A stretch of 64,000 nt of DNA from Pristionchus mayeri (GCA_036245805.1 BTRK01000002.1:40406661-40470660); one strand, 5' to 3'; counted from the first letter of the stretch, positions 24,078 to 35,921 are shown. A program made the numbers and translations. Notes: generated by a model not told the origin, from the sequence alone.

Positions 24078-25662
24078 ATGCTTTTGCAGAAATGTTTGCA
24101 CCACATATATATCATAAAGTTCCTCCTCCTCCGTACACTCTTCCGTACACTCTATCCCATCGAAATGTTCAGAGGTAAGTGATCTAGAGGGTGTGTGAAA
24201 TGATGCGCCAATGGCCCGCTTCTCGAACTCTACTGAGCGACGTATTATGTTATTGTTTTTTTTTATCTTATTGCATTCTCTCTCATTTCTTTATTATTGA
24301 ACCAAATAATGAGATGTTTTCGCCACCCTACAGCGTTTCCTTCGAGACCCCACTCATTAATATTTTTATCAGTCTACAACTTCAACCGAGACAACGACAA
24401 CAGCTCTTATGCCCTGTCAAGTTCAAGAACGCGCGCTAATGGAGCTGTAAAGTGACGGGGATTCCTAGAGAGCGCGTGATCTTGACATCCTCCCTCTCTT
24501 TAGAGCAAGGCTCGATGCGAAGCCCTGCTCCAAGTTTTGGAGATCTGGATGAAATCAGGCAGAGCGGGCTCCGCCCACACCGCTCTCGTCCCGATTTCAA
24601 CCCTCTCCGTTGTGACAAGTTTCGAAGAGTTTTTGGGCCATAACTCGAATATAAGATATCGACAAGCGGTAAAAAGTATGATAACATTTAGCCTCATAGG
24701 GATACACTGGGCCCATAAATATATCTCCCAAAGCAATTCGGTCAACCACACTGCGGTCTCTTTGTATTGTTAGTCAGGTTTATCCTATACGGAAGGACAA
24801 GGATGTTTATTCATTAAAATCGGGGCAACGGAGGGGAAATGAGCCCGTCGAATACATGCTTCTCAGAATCCTCTCACAAGCTTCATCGAGGAGACTTCCT
24901 CCACTGCCTGCAATGTCATGATGGCTACCGAAGCTGCGTCGAAGGACGCCTGTTTCACACTGTGTCTGGGTTCCAGTTTTTTCAAGAAATTATTCCTGAA
25001 AAAAACGAAACTCATGTTTGTTTTAATCTTCCTTCAAGCATTGATTAACATAACGATTTAAACGAGTAGGTTCAATCCACCTCGGTCGTCTTCGATCCAT
25101 CTGATTTTTCGTGCGTTCTTCTGGGAAGCGTGGCTCCGTAATCCTTCGGGTAAATCTTGTGTTCCTTCACGATCCTCCCGACTCATTCAACTATGATGGA
25201 ATAAATCGACCTTCAGATACTGAAATGTAATCTAATGTCATAGCTTAACCATAGATTAATGTATTGGTTGATCTTCAGCTGCCTCGAACCATACACGAGA
25301 TACTATCTGTCAGAAGTAAACTGCCCTCAAGGTTGGAACATTATTTTTAGAATAGTGGGACCGTAGCTTTGGACGATTCCAGATTCGTCGACTACTACTG
25401 TCACTGACACCACAATTACGACGCGCGACACCTCGAAAGGTACGGTTATCTCTGAAGGGAGATACTAGCAAGGGTGTCTGGAATGCACATAAGTGATGTG
25501 CAATAGGGAAAGTTAAATGCGGCATGGGGCCTTGCTCTTTTTTTTTGTAGGTGATGCTGAGGAATTGATCGTTCTTTGCAGTTCGTACTGATTTAACCGA
25601 AGAAATGGGCGCCGATCCCTGTGTGAATCAGTTCTTTCCCGAGGAAACTGTACTGGGCAGCC
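24078..25662 (-). repeat. Inner inverted repeat R4 (1.59 kb)
   Basis: Mirror of R1, sharing the R1-type indels. A few substitutions from R1 are visible, for example CTCTCCGTT at 24603 against the CTCTTCGTT expected from R1. Confidence 0.8.
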
Positions 25663-25806
25663 TCACAACTTCCAGTTAGTTTTTTTTAAAACTCGAAATG
25701 GTAGACTAAATTGTAGTAACTCGGTCAACTGTTACACAATATACAGCATTGAAGGGTTGCCCCCTAACAAAAGGGCGCGGAGAGCCTGGGAGAGTAGCAT
25801 CGGGTA

Positions 25807-26132
25807 ACGGCAGTTACATTAATTTTTTTAAGTTTTCCGATCATTTGAAGGCGTTTTTCATCCCTTCAGATCGCCCGATTGTGAGCGTTCCGAGATGAAT
25901 GGAATTACTTTACTTCTTTACCTCACTTTTCTAACTTTCTGATATGTTTCACAACTTTATCACATAGTGAAACACTGCTATTCGTTTGAAAGACTAATGA
26001 AATGAATCGGAAAATTTTACATCTGAGAAAAAGTGATTTCATTCATGTCCGAACGCTCACCATCGGACGGTCTGAAGGGATGAAAAATACTTCTAATTTT
26101 CGCGAAAACTAAAATGAATGTAACTGCCACCA
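25807..26132. mobile_element. MITE-like inverted repeat, right-arm copy
   Basis: Mirror of 2024-2349, with the GGCAGTTACATT/AATGTAACTGCC ends. Confidence 0.55.
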
Positions 26133-27162
26133 CCGTGTCCGTATGTGTTAAGTAAACCACTCATTCGATAGTTTTTGATTAACTCTAACTGATAAGACAA
26201 TTAGAACAACGACTTGGGTTGCTCGATTCTCTCGTGAGAGGCGTGATATTCTTCGGTTTTTTTAAAAATCTATGTAGTGATTCCTTAGGACATTTTTCTT
26301 TTGAATACAGCTTTAGCAGATCGATGATATCTAACGAGGCAAGCATACAGCATTTTTATAAGCTTTTTTACTGTTAGAAGTGAAACGCTAGCTCATCTGG
26401 GAAAAAAATTATCGTCATTTAAATTATCAAATTGGTCGTCCTAAAAATTTTATATGAGATGCGTACTTTTAAGTATGTTCATTAAATTCCTCGTCAAAAG
26501 TTACCCCTGGATGCAAATTTCAGCGCAAAATAAGGCGCATGCGAGGTGTTTCCCACATAGCAGAAAAGGTATCAATTGCTAGGAATTTCAGGTTTTTCGT
26601 TTCTATCGTCTCCATTTTCACTATTTCGAAGCAGAATTGACGAAAAAAATAAGTTTCAATATTGGGGAATGTGAATTATCATCGAAACATCCGCGTTTGA
26701 ATCACTCGAAAAATATCGGTTTTCGAATTTTCGATTTTGCTCAAAATTGGGGGACCTGAAAGTGTGGATTTTCGAAAATCTGAAGATGCGCATTCTGCAT
26801 GGAGTAAAGAATACTTCCACATAAATCAGAAAATGTACATATAAGCTTCAGTGAGCACTTCTAGGTTCGGGTTTTTGACATTGAACATTGCACAATTGGT
26901 ACTTGAGACCAAAATTTTACGATCTAAATCGACTGAAATCAAATCAATTTGGTGATTTCACACCACAATGTAATTGATAATGCAAAAACAAAGCAGCAAA
27001 TGCGGCTCATTAGTACGTAAATACACAATAAATTATTATGACAAATCTAGATTTTGAATAAATTTGATCCAAAATATCTTTGGAATTGGAGCAGCTGCCG
27101 AACCTATATTTATTTACTGTTCTACTACTCTCATATAGCTCACTATAAATTGCGATACTTTT

Positions 27163-27279
27163 TTTCCTAAGGTCGATTTTCGAACTCTACGTGAAAAGTT
27201 AACCCTAGGGAGATCTTAAAATCACTACTTTATTTTTCGCTGTACGGCCTAAGGTGAATTCTCTCAGATAGTCACTCAT
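27163..27279 (-). repeat. Dispersed repeat, mirror of copy 1
   Basis: Reverse complement of 865-981. Confidence 0.6.
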
Positions 27280-28158
27280 ATATTACTTTCGAAAATTCTA
27301 ATAATCATTGACCGAATGGAAATATTGGTAATCTATAATCATTATTTTCTCAGGTCTCAAACGTAACATGTGCTCCTTAAGCAACTGCACCCCCTCCCCC
27401 TAATCGTTCACAATTAAATCTCCTGTTCACATACTCAGCATTTCCATTATATTTGGCGAATATTTTAAGTAATATTGTACGCGTTAAGAGATTTGGATAA
27501 ATACTAGTACGTTATCATTATCTCTAAGTAGAGACATGCAGTATCGCCGGAAAGTATTGGCCAGCTTTTTCTTTTCGTCATAGTGTTTGAACCACTCGAT
27601 GTATTGAGCTAAAAATTGAACTAGGAATAGCAAATCTAATGGGGAACAATCTGTTGTTATTGCGAAGTTATGCATATTTCTGATTCTTTCGAAGTGATGA
27701 CCCAATCGCCCACCACTTTTTCGAAAAATTATATTTCTTGTAAGAAAATTTAGTCAAATTTATTGGGTATTGAGACATGTCCTTGGACTGCACAGAAAAC
27801 AATTTTCAAGTTGCTGCGACCCCGGATCACGTTGCTGCAAGTTTGAAACTGAAAACGCATATCTCTTCTAGGGAAGCTAGAGACTCGTCCAACGCAGAAG
27901 AATGATCGCCATCATGACAGTAGATGATCCTGAAAGTTTGGTATTGATCGGTTTTCGTCGGCCCACAGGAAAAAGTCATTTTTTCGAATAACTGTACTTT
28001 AGGCGCTCACCATTTCAAGAGATCATTAGCATAAAATCTGGCTCCTGGAAAGGAAGTCGCAAAAACCATCAAAGAATCGATTCACAACTTTTTGTGGAGC
28101 TGCCACTACTTTCCGGGCCATAGGCAACGATCTACGGACGCGCGCCACTCTCGAAACG

Positions 28159-28290
28159 CACGATTTATGAGTGACTATCTGAGAGAACTGACCAGAGGCC
28201 GTACATCAAAAAATAAAGTGTTCATTTTAAGATAGGGGTAATAGGGCCCATAGGGGTAACTTTTCAGGGAGAGTCGACCTAAAAAGTTTT
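28159..28290 (+). repeat. Dispersed repeat copy 2
   Basis: GAGTGACTATCTGAGAGA start, GGCCGTACAT, and an AACTTTTC segment, in the same order as at 865-981. It is immediately outside the palindrome edge. Confidence 0.6.
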
Positions 28291-28395
28291 TCAATCTGTG
28301 TTATTTTAATTATGATTATTAGATTCTTCGTGAAAAGTTACCCCGGGAACCAACTTTTCGTGAAAAAAATCGGGAATCGGAGGGGTCAGAGGGGC

Positions 28396-28511
28396 ACGAT
28401 TTATGAGTGACTATCTGAGAACTGACCAGAGGCCGTACATAAAAAAAAGTGTTCATTTTAAGATGCCCCTAGGGGTAACTTTTCGGGGAGAGTTCGAAAA
28501 TCGACCTTAGG
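28396..28511 (+). repeat. Dispersed repeat copy 3
   Basis: Third copy about 237 bases after copy 2, ending TTCGAAAATCGACCTTAGG like copy 1. Copies 2 and 3 are separated by ACGAAAAGTT-type sequence (28320-28370) that also recurs at 30107-30160. Confidence 0.6.
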
Positions 28512-28806
28512 AAGCCGTATCTCTGACACCTGATTTTATGTGGCGCGCCTCAACGCTGAGGTCGGGTTTTGTAAATCGTAAACGGTTGATCCAAGCCAAA
28601 CATTTGGTTGTCTCAAAAGTTCTGCCCGATTTCATTTTTAAAGTTTTTTCTGGCCAACATTGATTTGTTGGAAATTCTTTTTTATACACGTAGGGGGCGT
28701 GTAAGTCGATTACAATCATATGTTTGAATAGATGCTAGTTCGCATATTACACGAGTAAATAAATAAAGTCTAGAAAACTCAGAAAATCACGATTTTTTGA
28801 TATGCT
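28512..28806. other. Unassigned sequence
   Basis: A 70-codon minus-strand frame (28507-28719) has no recognised domain. Nothing else is seen. Confidence 0.3.
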
Positions 28807-29261
28807 TTGTTGGTCCCCAATTCCATTCCTTGTTAGTCGTCGCGAGCGGTCCCTCTCCTTTTTCTCTCTGTTTTGGATTGGTTTCCCCCAATACCCCTCG
28901 CTTCCGCCTTCGACTCATCAATAAAAGAGAATCCCCATCGAAGCCGGAGTGGTCACCGTGTGATGGATATGACCTACTAAGATGTTTGGTCCTTCAGAAA
29001 CTAGACTCGATCATCTGGTTGAAAGATTGATCATCGAGTCTGGAGGATTCGAGCAGAGAAGATTCTAGAACACGCAAGGCTTCGTTTACGACCTATAGTG
29101 AGATTTTATCTATGCAATGCAATCCAACATCCTCTCAAAAGCACACCGCAAATGACCATCTTGAAATGAGAAGAACGGCCTTTTCTGACCCCACATCTTG
29201 ATCTGCGCCCAGAAAGCGATAACAGATAAATATTGTATTGTATTGTATTGTTGGTCCCCAA
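28807..29261 (+). mobile_element. Short retro-insertion with TSD and TATTG tail
   Basis: TTGTTGGTCCCCAA is present at 28807-28820 and again at 29248-29261, flanking about 427 bases that end in four TATTG units (29231-29250). A target duplication of 11-14 bases plus a short tandem 3' tail is the mark of target-primed reverse transcription by a non-LTR element. No A or B box is seen, so a 5'-truncated LINE is more likely than a tRNA SINE, though no reverse-transcriptase motif remains. Confidence 0.75.
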
Positions 29262-30329
29262 AAATTTGAAAATGAGTTCACAACTGACTTTGCCCATTTG
29301 AAGGGAGGCATATCTAGATTTACCCTTTCAAATTATCTCAAAACATCGGGCATTCAAAATTTGCAGGAAGCGGAGGATTCGAAAAACGACGATCAAATTC
29401 CGATGATCAAATTTCGGCGTCTGGGTTTAGAAAAGTGCTGCTCTCGAACAGTTAGCTGCCGACCTCCCGAATTTAAAAAGAATACTAACAACATAGAGTA
29501 CTTCAAAACCCACAACAATTGAGGTAACTAGGTCAATCACAAAAGATCCAGAACTGTGAAATATCCGCGATCGGAAATGTAGCTAGTGCAAATTCTTGAA
29601 TAGGCACTCATCCCAAGTTGGTATAATATGGGGTTCTTATTAAAAGGCATCCATCAACATGATCACTAATCACACTTCGCAAAAGTATGTTAGGTTTGTC
29701 CATATCACACTTCGTATTTCAACTATAAGTAAATAAAAATTTTGATTGATCATCAATTTCGCTAAATTTGGCGGTTCGCTGTGAGTGTATTTCTAAATGC
29801 AGAGAACTGTGATTACTTTTGTTCGAAAGAGTACCCAAGTACTCTTCGATCACAGAAGGACATATGAGGATTGATCGAGTTTGAAGAGCAGGGTACGCCA
29901 AAATGTAAAATTCGTAAAATCGGGCGAAACTTTTGAGACAACCTGATACATAGATAGTAATTCTGAAAGAACTCGAGGAGATAAGCATTTTTACAGTTGG
30001 AAGTGAAAAGCTTGCTCATCTACGAAAAAAGTTCTGGCACTTTGAAATTTCCAAATTTATGTCCTGAAAAAGTATTTCAATATGTGTCATTTTAATTATG
30101 ATTATTAGATTCTTCGTGAAAAGTTACCCCGGGAGCCAACTTTTCGTGAAAAAATCGTTCTCTCCTAACTCAAAGAAGATGAAAGATGGTTGCTATTTCG
30201 CAAATATATGAATTTTTACGTCGAGAAACAGCGACCTCCAATCGACACTATGCAGTTTCTTACATTACTAAAGTACGGTAAAAATATAACCCAGGAAAAA
30301 CGACCATAATCTCAATTCGAGAAAATTCG
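29262..30329. other. Linker, no gene recognised
   Basis: A 94-codon frame (29238-29522) crosses the retro-insertion junction and is therefore not a real gene. Minus-strand frames at 29719-30019 overlap each other and show no signature. A TTACCCCGGGA-type repeat at 30120-30160 matches 28335-28370. Confidence 0.4.
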
Positions 30330-31282
30330 ATAGTTAGTCCATAAATATGAGCTACTGAATGCAATTATTTCCAGAGTTATAGCTTATGGAACCTTTTATT
30401 TACGATTTAGGTGATTTTTGGTACTTAAACCATCGTGTAATTTTATCAGCTCTTTCAAAGAGGAACTAAATACAGGGATCATCATTTTTTTCCTAAAAAG
30501 CTGAACTACTTACATGTCCAAAAGTGCGTGATCAGACATGGGACTTTGTCAGAAATATTTCAAAAAAAATTCCATGCGAACGGCGCTCGACAAAAATTTG
30601 TATGATTTAGAAGCTGTCTTCTTCGAACAAGACAGCTATCCAAATATTTTCTTTTTCTACATGATACTCCATCATTAGTTATTTCGAAAATGTACGCCAT
30701 TAGTTCAGGCATATTGATTCGGAATCAGATTAAATTGCAAAAGGCTGCAAACTGATCCTTTGAGTGAAATTTTCATGTGCCTAATGATGCCATTTATATA
30801 TCGTTTTATTCGATTTAATGTTTCCAAAATTCATGGTTTGCTTCCATTGCAACTCATGCAAAGTTATAGAGCGATGCCTACAATTTCAATGAAAAATCAC
30901 AAAATGCTATTTTTGAAGATCTATGTGAGTACTCTTAATCAAAGACATATTTCTCTGTTGTCAGAGATCCTAAACAGTATTAGCCAAGTTGATTATTTAG
31001 GGGAAGAGTTGCTCTACATTTTACTCATATACTCAATGACAACTGCATTGGGAAACGTTTAAAATAAAACCTTTACTCCGAAAATTGTCAACGGCGCAGC
31101 GAAAAAAATGTGTATTTATTTTTGCCTCTATTCTACTAGGCCAACGATTAGTTTGAAGCCTACTTCCAATAAGTTAATTGTAGTATACTGACATATGTTT
31201 ATAAGGAATATTGTAAATTCGGCGAGAGCTGTTTCGCGAAACACAATTAGACATGAGTGTACAATATTTATCAGCCACCCTG
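30330..31282 (+). mobile_element. TIR element (TA target), 5'-truncated, A-left
   Basis: Ends in the inverted repeat ATTTATCAGCCACCCTG followed by TA, but its opposite end is missing at the unit A edge. The complete copy is in unit B. The 100-codon frame at 30760-31062 is not a transposase. Confidence 0.7.
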
Positions 31283-31406
31283 TACTTAATATATTATGAG
31301 GCGTATCGCGAGAGAATCGACCACGCCGCTAGGATTCAAGTTTGACCAATCTTGATGAAGATTTGGCTACAAGTACTTCAAATGACGCTCTTTCAAACTG
31401 CGTCGT

Positions 31407-32170
31407 CAGAATTTTGATATCGATCGTCATCGTTGAAATTCAGATAGAAATGTCGATAAATGTCGATAGAAAGTCGTTCTTTTTTTCGAAAGATATCGGC
31501 CAACATGCTCTGCAAATTGATGTTGACATCATCATTCCTGTTCCTCATAATGGTTCGGGGTGGTCGGCAGCTGGCACTTTTGTGTGGGCAACTCAAAATG
31601 AGTTCCGGACAGGAGTACTACCGTATCTTCAATTGCCCTGATTCAGGCTAAAAACCACTCAAAAACGTCCAAAACAACTTTACTTGTTGAATCTCCCATG
31701 TTATAACACTTTCATTAAATTAAAATGATCGTCGGGTCGAAAATTTGAAAATCAATATTTTGGCCCCCGTTGTCTCGCTGGATGGGCCCAAATGCACTAA
31801 ATAGGTTCCATATAATGTAAATGCACCCTTGAAACAGATCAAAGGAACAGGGCTCGTGAAAATAGGATATTTCGCCACATGCATGGACTACAACTTAAGC
31901 ATGATAACCCAATATCTTTTTCCGATTTCCAAAGTTACGCCACTTGGGGTGCGCCCGACCACCCCGAACCAGGATGAGGAACAGGAATGATGAGGTCAAC
32001 ATCAATTTGTAGAGCATGTTGGCCGATATCTTTCGAAATAAGAACGACTTTCTATCGACATTTTAAACGAACTTATGATCATTTGAATGCGCCCGATTTG
32101 ATATTCGAAATTGATAGTGCCAAGTTTGGCCTTCTGAATTTCGACGATGACGACCGATATCAAAATTCTG
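31407..32170. mobile_element. Fold-back element, A-left
   Basis: CAGAATTTTGATATCGATCG at the left end pairs with its near-complement at the right end (32151-32170). Long arms of about 170-200 bases surround a centre that includes GGGCCCATCCAGCG-type sequence. No transposase. It has lost about 125 bases relative to the B-left copy. Confidence 0.7.
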
Positions 32171-32296
32171 CTAGCACACATATTTAGTATCATATATCTA
32201 TATTTTGCGTTGTGCGAACACGCTTTTAAAAGTGCGAAGCTGAAACTGAAATAACCTAGACGGAAACTGAATTATTCAGCCTATATTTCAGCCGAA

Positions 32297-32932
32297 ATGG
32301 TTGTCGGTTTTCTAATATTATCTTGCTCTTCCCTCGTCAACTCAATTGTCGTCCTCAGTCGAAATCGAGCCTACCGCTTAGCAATTGCGAATATGTTCGC
32401 TGTCGCACTTAAACATCCAACTCGATCAATTTCGGTGATTTGAAAAGCTCATTGATACGAAGATTTGTAATAACTTAGCATAGTCCCACAGAATAATCCA
32501 GTTGTGGCCACCAAATAAAGTTCGAGAAATGATAGCCCGGGCAGTTCATTCTATGGACTTTCTCGCCGATCTTCCGGTCGAGGGCGTGCTCTACAAAAAC
32601 TTACCGAAAACTACTATTACAAATGGCTTGTGCATCACCGCTCCTCCAGTCTAAATGCTGAAATATAGATATCGTATGGTTCACGCGATACATTGGATAC
32701 TGAGAAACGAGTGATTCAACTAAATAAAAATTTTGAGAACGATGCATTGAATTGTGGAACAATTGTCGTTATTGTAATTGCTGCGCACTCTGTGGTCATG
32801 CTCATTATTTTCTTGGACCTTCATTCTGCCTTATGTTTGACGCTTTAAATTCCAGCTTACGGAATCCACAAATTTAGCGTGGTCAGTCTAATGATGCACG
32901 GTATCCATATCATGTATCGAGCACATACATAA
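32297..32932 (+). pseudogene. Chemoreceptor-like gene fragment, A-left
   Basis: Starts MVVGFLILSCSSLVNSIVVL, then after a gap reads VREMIARAVHSMDFLADLPVEG (split here: VREMIARAVHSM, DFLADLPVEG), a hydrophobic segment CGTIVVIVIAAHSVVMLIIF, and a last segment HKFSVVSLMMHGIHIMYRA before TAA. The SLMMHG motif and hydrophobic spacing resemble the C-terminal part of Srh/Sri-type nematode receptors; this is a weak resemblance. Frames do not join cleanly. Positions 32650-32732 (83 bases) are missing from both right-arm copies, where the frame runs on uninterrupted. Confidence 0.4.
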
Positions 32933-34443
32933 ATATTTATATTCATTTCCATCACTCTTTTTATCTAAAGTACTTTTTAAACCTAAGTAGCTTCACTACT
33001 TGTTGAATATTGTGCAGATCTGCACTGTCAAATGCAGATCGATTGGACAAATTTCAATAGCCAAGAAAGACATTTCGCGTTGAAATTGGCACATATCTCC
33101 CGAATCGTAGGAGGAATGGGAAATTGCATGTTCCGTGCTATGACAGGTGCGACTGATTCTGGTCTGAGACTAGTCTAGTGATCAATGATTAAATGTGGAT
33201 GCCAACTTGCATGTTGAATAAAAATTTAAAGATGAAATCACTGTGCGAGACTGTTCTTGCAGTCTCGTAGCGTGTGTGCAGAAATAGACGAATACGAGAT
33301 AAGTTCTGCCGAATGGGGGCACAGTTTATCGAACAAGCAACAACAGGTGAACGGCGAAAAACTAGTAGCAATGGTACAACTCTACAGATGCTAGCTCAAA
33401 TACCCAGCGAATGGTGATCCGATAGGCTTTGGTCGGTTGGGCTATTGTCACCCCCCCCCCCTCTCCCCCGTCGATATCATTACCTTAAAGAAAACGAGTG
33501 GAATTGTACAAGTGATCATGAGAAAATTGAATATAAATTGGAATACTGTATATCACAGCTGGAGACGCCGACAATATTCCCACACCAAACAACACATGTC
33601 CGTGTTATTCATTTAGTTGATGGGATTATATTTAAATTGGATTGCTTGACTACATCAAAAATTGCATTAAACCGAAATGTGTGGGTAATTATTGGTGATT
33701 TTTAGAAGATTAATTGGATACGCTGCAATGCAAGTATGAAATATTTACGAAACAGTATCAAACATGAACAAGTATGAGTATGAACAAGTATGAAACATTA
33801 TTTAGTATGAAACATCGGCAACATTCTGGAAACACATCATGTGCAGAACGGAGAGGGATTTTGCATTGGCTTTACGTGCACTTGTTTGTTCGAACCGCCC
33901 CCCTGAAAAATTAACAAATTGACGCGAATTGCGAAATTTTCGGTACTTTCGGATGCGATGCTCGTGACGAATCTCTCGAGTTTGCCAATTGACGTACGAA
34001 CCGAATCAAAAGCAGCGCCTGTGCGGTAAGATAATTCTGCTTAGAATTAAGATTCCAAAGATCTCGGTTCCAATTAGGCTAACAAACCACCTCGCGTGTC
34101 ATATTCGTAGAAAACAAGGTGACACTTGGATTTATTAGATCCGATCTTTTGATAAGCCAACAATTATATTACGTAGAATTGGTATGACGAAAGCAAATTT
34201 CAATAGTCTCCAGAAAGAAATTCGTTGAACCCACCGTGCTTGACGGAGTTAGATAGAGAAAGAAGGTGACAACGGCCGATGCGTCATCCAAATCCTCTCC
34301 CTTTAAAAATAATATGAGTAGATTAATCATACATAAATTATAGAATTATAGATTTCACATTAAAAGGAATGCCTAAGCCGACCTTCAAAGTTGAGTAGTA
34401 CACTGGTGCCAATCCAGGTGACATGAGTATAAGAGGCATGAAG

Positions 34444-34532
34444 CCCTCAAGGACAGTTTTGCGTAATATTTTGGTTTGCACATATTTTAACCCTCAAGGA
34501 CAGTTTTGCGTAATATTTTGGTTTGCACATAT
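34444..34532. repeat. 47-bp tandem repeat, two copies, unit A
   Basis: CCCTCAAGGACAGTTTTGCG begins at 34444 and again at 34491, each followed by TAATATTTTGGTTTGCACAT. Confidence 0.85.
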
Positions 34533-34926
34533 GACCCTCCACGAGAGAACGTAACAACTGTGCAGGGGTCCTGGGATGGCCAAAAATTAATTCCCATACT
34601 TTTTTTTCTAAAGTGTAGGCCCCGAGTGCTGATTGACGGCCACAATAACTAAGGCTGGGGGCCGATTTTGAAAATTTCGGTTACCCCAGTTGTTGGGATC
34701 AAAAAAGTCAATTCTCAGAATTGGATAGAAAGTTGATATTCTGACGTATTTTTACCCGTTGAAAACTAATTTCGATAATAGAATGCGAGAAAATGCGAAA
34801 CAAAAAAGTGTAGGTCGAAAAATTTAGGACCAAAGTGCGTCAGAACCGTCATAATTTCGTATAGGCCGTCGCGCAATTTCAATTTTCGTGTCAATAGAAT
34901 CTTCCATTGAATACGAAACAATTATA

Positions 34927-35580
34927 ACACGCGTCTTCTGAGAGATTGCATGAAAACGGACCCCCCGCGGCACCAGGAGCCCCAACTTTAAGCACTATAC
35001 TCGACATAATTATGCCAGAGTACATTGAGGACGAAAAAACTCTGCGTTTTCCGTTTTTTTCTGAACCGATTTTTAGGTATTTTCCGGTTCCGCTCCCGGC
35101 CCTACCATATATCAGCTCCCAGATGAGCAAGAAGAATGGTATTGGGCTCAAAATGTTCGGAAAATTATTTCAAACAACTTTTAGGTTGAGATGAAGTTAC
35201 CTGGACGACAACTTCATGTCGAAAATAATCAAAAAGTGATTTTTAAATGAGAAAATAAATTCTAGCGGCTCGGGGACCCACCTTTTCGTGTAAACCGACA
35301 TCATTTTCAGAATCTTCGTGCATTTTTACATCAGGGAAAAAATTGAGCCCACTCAAGTAGGGGTGGTAATTTACCTTACTACAGTGAAAATGATCGCCAA
35401 GTTAAACATTTCAAATGTTCATAATTTTGATTCTTTACGATAGACGCTCCATTGTGCATATATTTGATGTTTTATAACATTTACGCGAAGAAAAGCGAAG
35501 ATATCCATATTTTAGAAAAACTCATTTTTTCACCACTCGTGGTCTCAAATTTGCACGTTGCAATTTCAGGATTTCGAGTA
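34927..35580. repeat. Core repeat Y, unit A
   Basis: Begins ACGCGTCTTCTGAGAGATTG. The same block is present at 52325-52935 and inverted at about 53340-53966 in unit B. The opening motif also occurs alone at 39178-39203. Overlapping frames on both strands (34891-35194) carry no family signature. Confidence 0.7.
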
Positions 35581-35599
35581 AATTGGATGTTTCAGGCCA

Positions 35600-35740
35600 C
35601 ATCAAGGCATTTTGGCCCGACAAGGCTCGTATCGTGGCCCTCAAGGCCAACTGCATCGATTCGACCACCGAACGGAGGTGAGGTCAGCAGCTTTGCATCG
35701 CAATGGTTTGATGGAAATTTGGTCATTTACATTGTGGGTG
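35600..35740 (+). other. Exon-like segment, function unknown, unit A
   Basis: After TGTTTCAG the phase reading HIKAFWPDKARIVALKANC is open and ends at a TGA within about 30 residues. The same segment is in unit B at 54976-55120 with one change. It could be a remnant exon; I do not recognise the family. Confidence 0.25.
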
Positions 35741-35921
35741 TCTGACTCAATTCTTCGTTTTCCCCAAAAGGTTGTTGAAAAGGTTTTTGATCCATTTTAT
35801 ATTTTGTCCTCCATAGTCAATTCGGTTTGACCCGTGAACATTTTGACATTCACAATTAATGAGGTCTTGCATACTGTGGATAGTACAATGTCCGAGTAAT
35901 TCACGGTTTTTATTATACAAG

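Larger units (their letters stand above)
1..28143. repeat. Giant palindrome with two ~13.9 kb arms
   Basis: Position x on the left reappears as reverse complement at about 28144-x near the outer end, 28156-x at 2-4.3 kb, 28177-x at 4.8-12.6 kb and 28179-x near the centre. The steps come from small indels: 12 extra bases on the left near 1850, and a 21-bp step near 4.7 kb where the left arm has an extra tandem copy. Arms are 1-13911 and 14268-28143. Only scattered substitutions separate them, for example 24599-24640 against 3530-3570. The left edge coincides with the window start, so the true outer end may lie further left. The pairing is seen directly; whether it is a real chromosomal palindrome or an assembly product is not decidable here. 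Confidence 0.95.
25663..28143. other. Outer segment of right arm, no gene recognised
   Basis: Mirror of 1-2493, with a MITE-like copy at 25807-26132 and dispersed repeat at 27163-27279. It lacks 12 bases present near 1850. Confidence 0.6.
30330..34121 (+). repeat. Left inverted arm of unit A
   Basis: Pairs with 43419-46956 as reverse complement (coordinate sum about 77536 near 33 kb). Contents: truncated TIR element, fold-back element, chemoreceptor-like fragment, a poly-C tract near 33450-33470 whose length varies among copies, and AAGTATGAAACA-type short repeats at 33770-33810. The boundary is at AAACAAGGTG. Confidence 0.9.

Noticed and set aside
29238..29522. 94-codon plus-strand frame
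   Set aside because: It starts within the retro-insertion tail and crosses the target duplication, so it cannot be an old gene.
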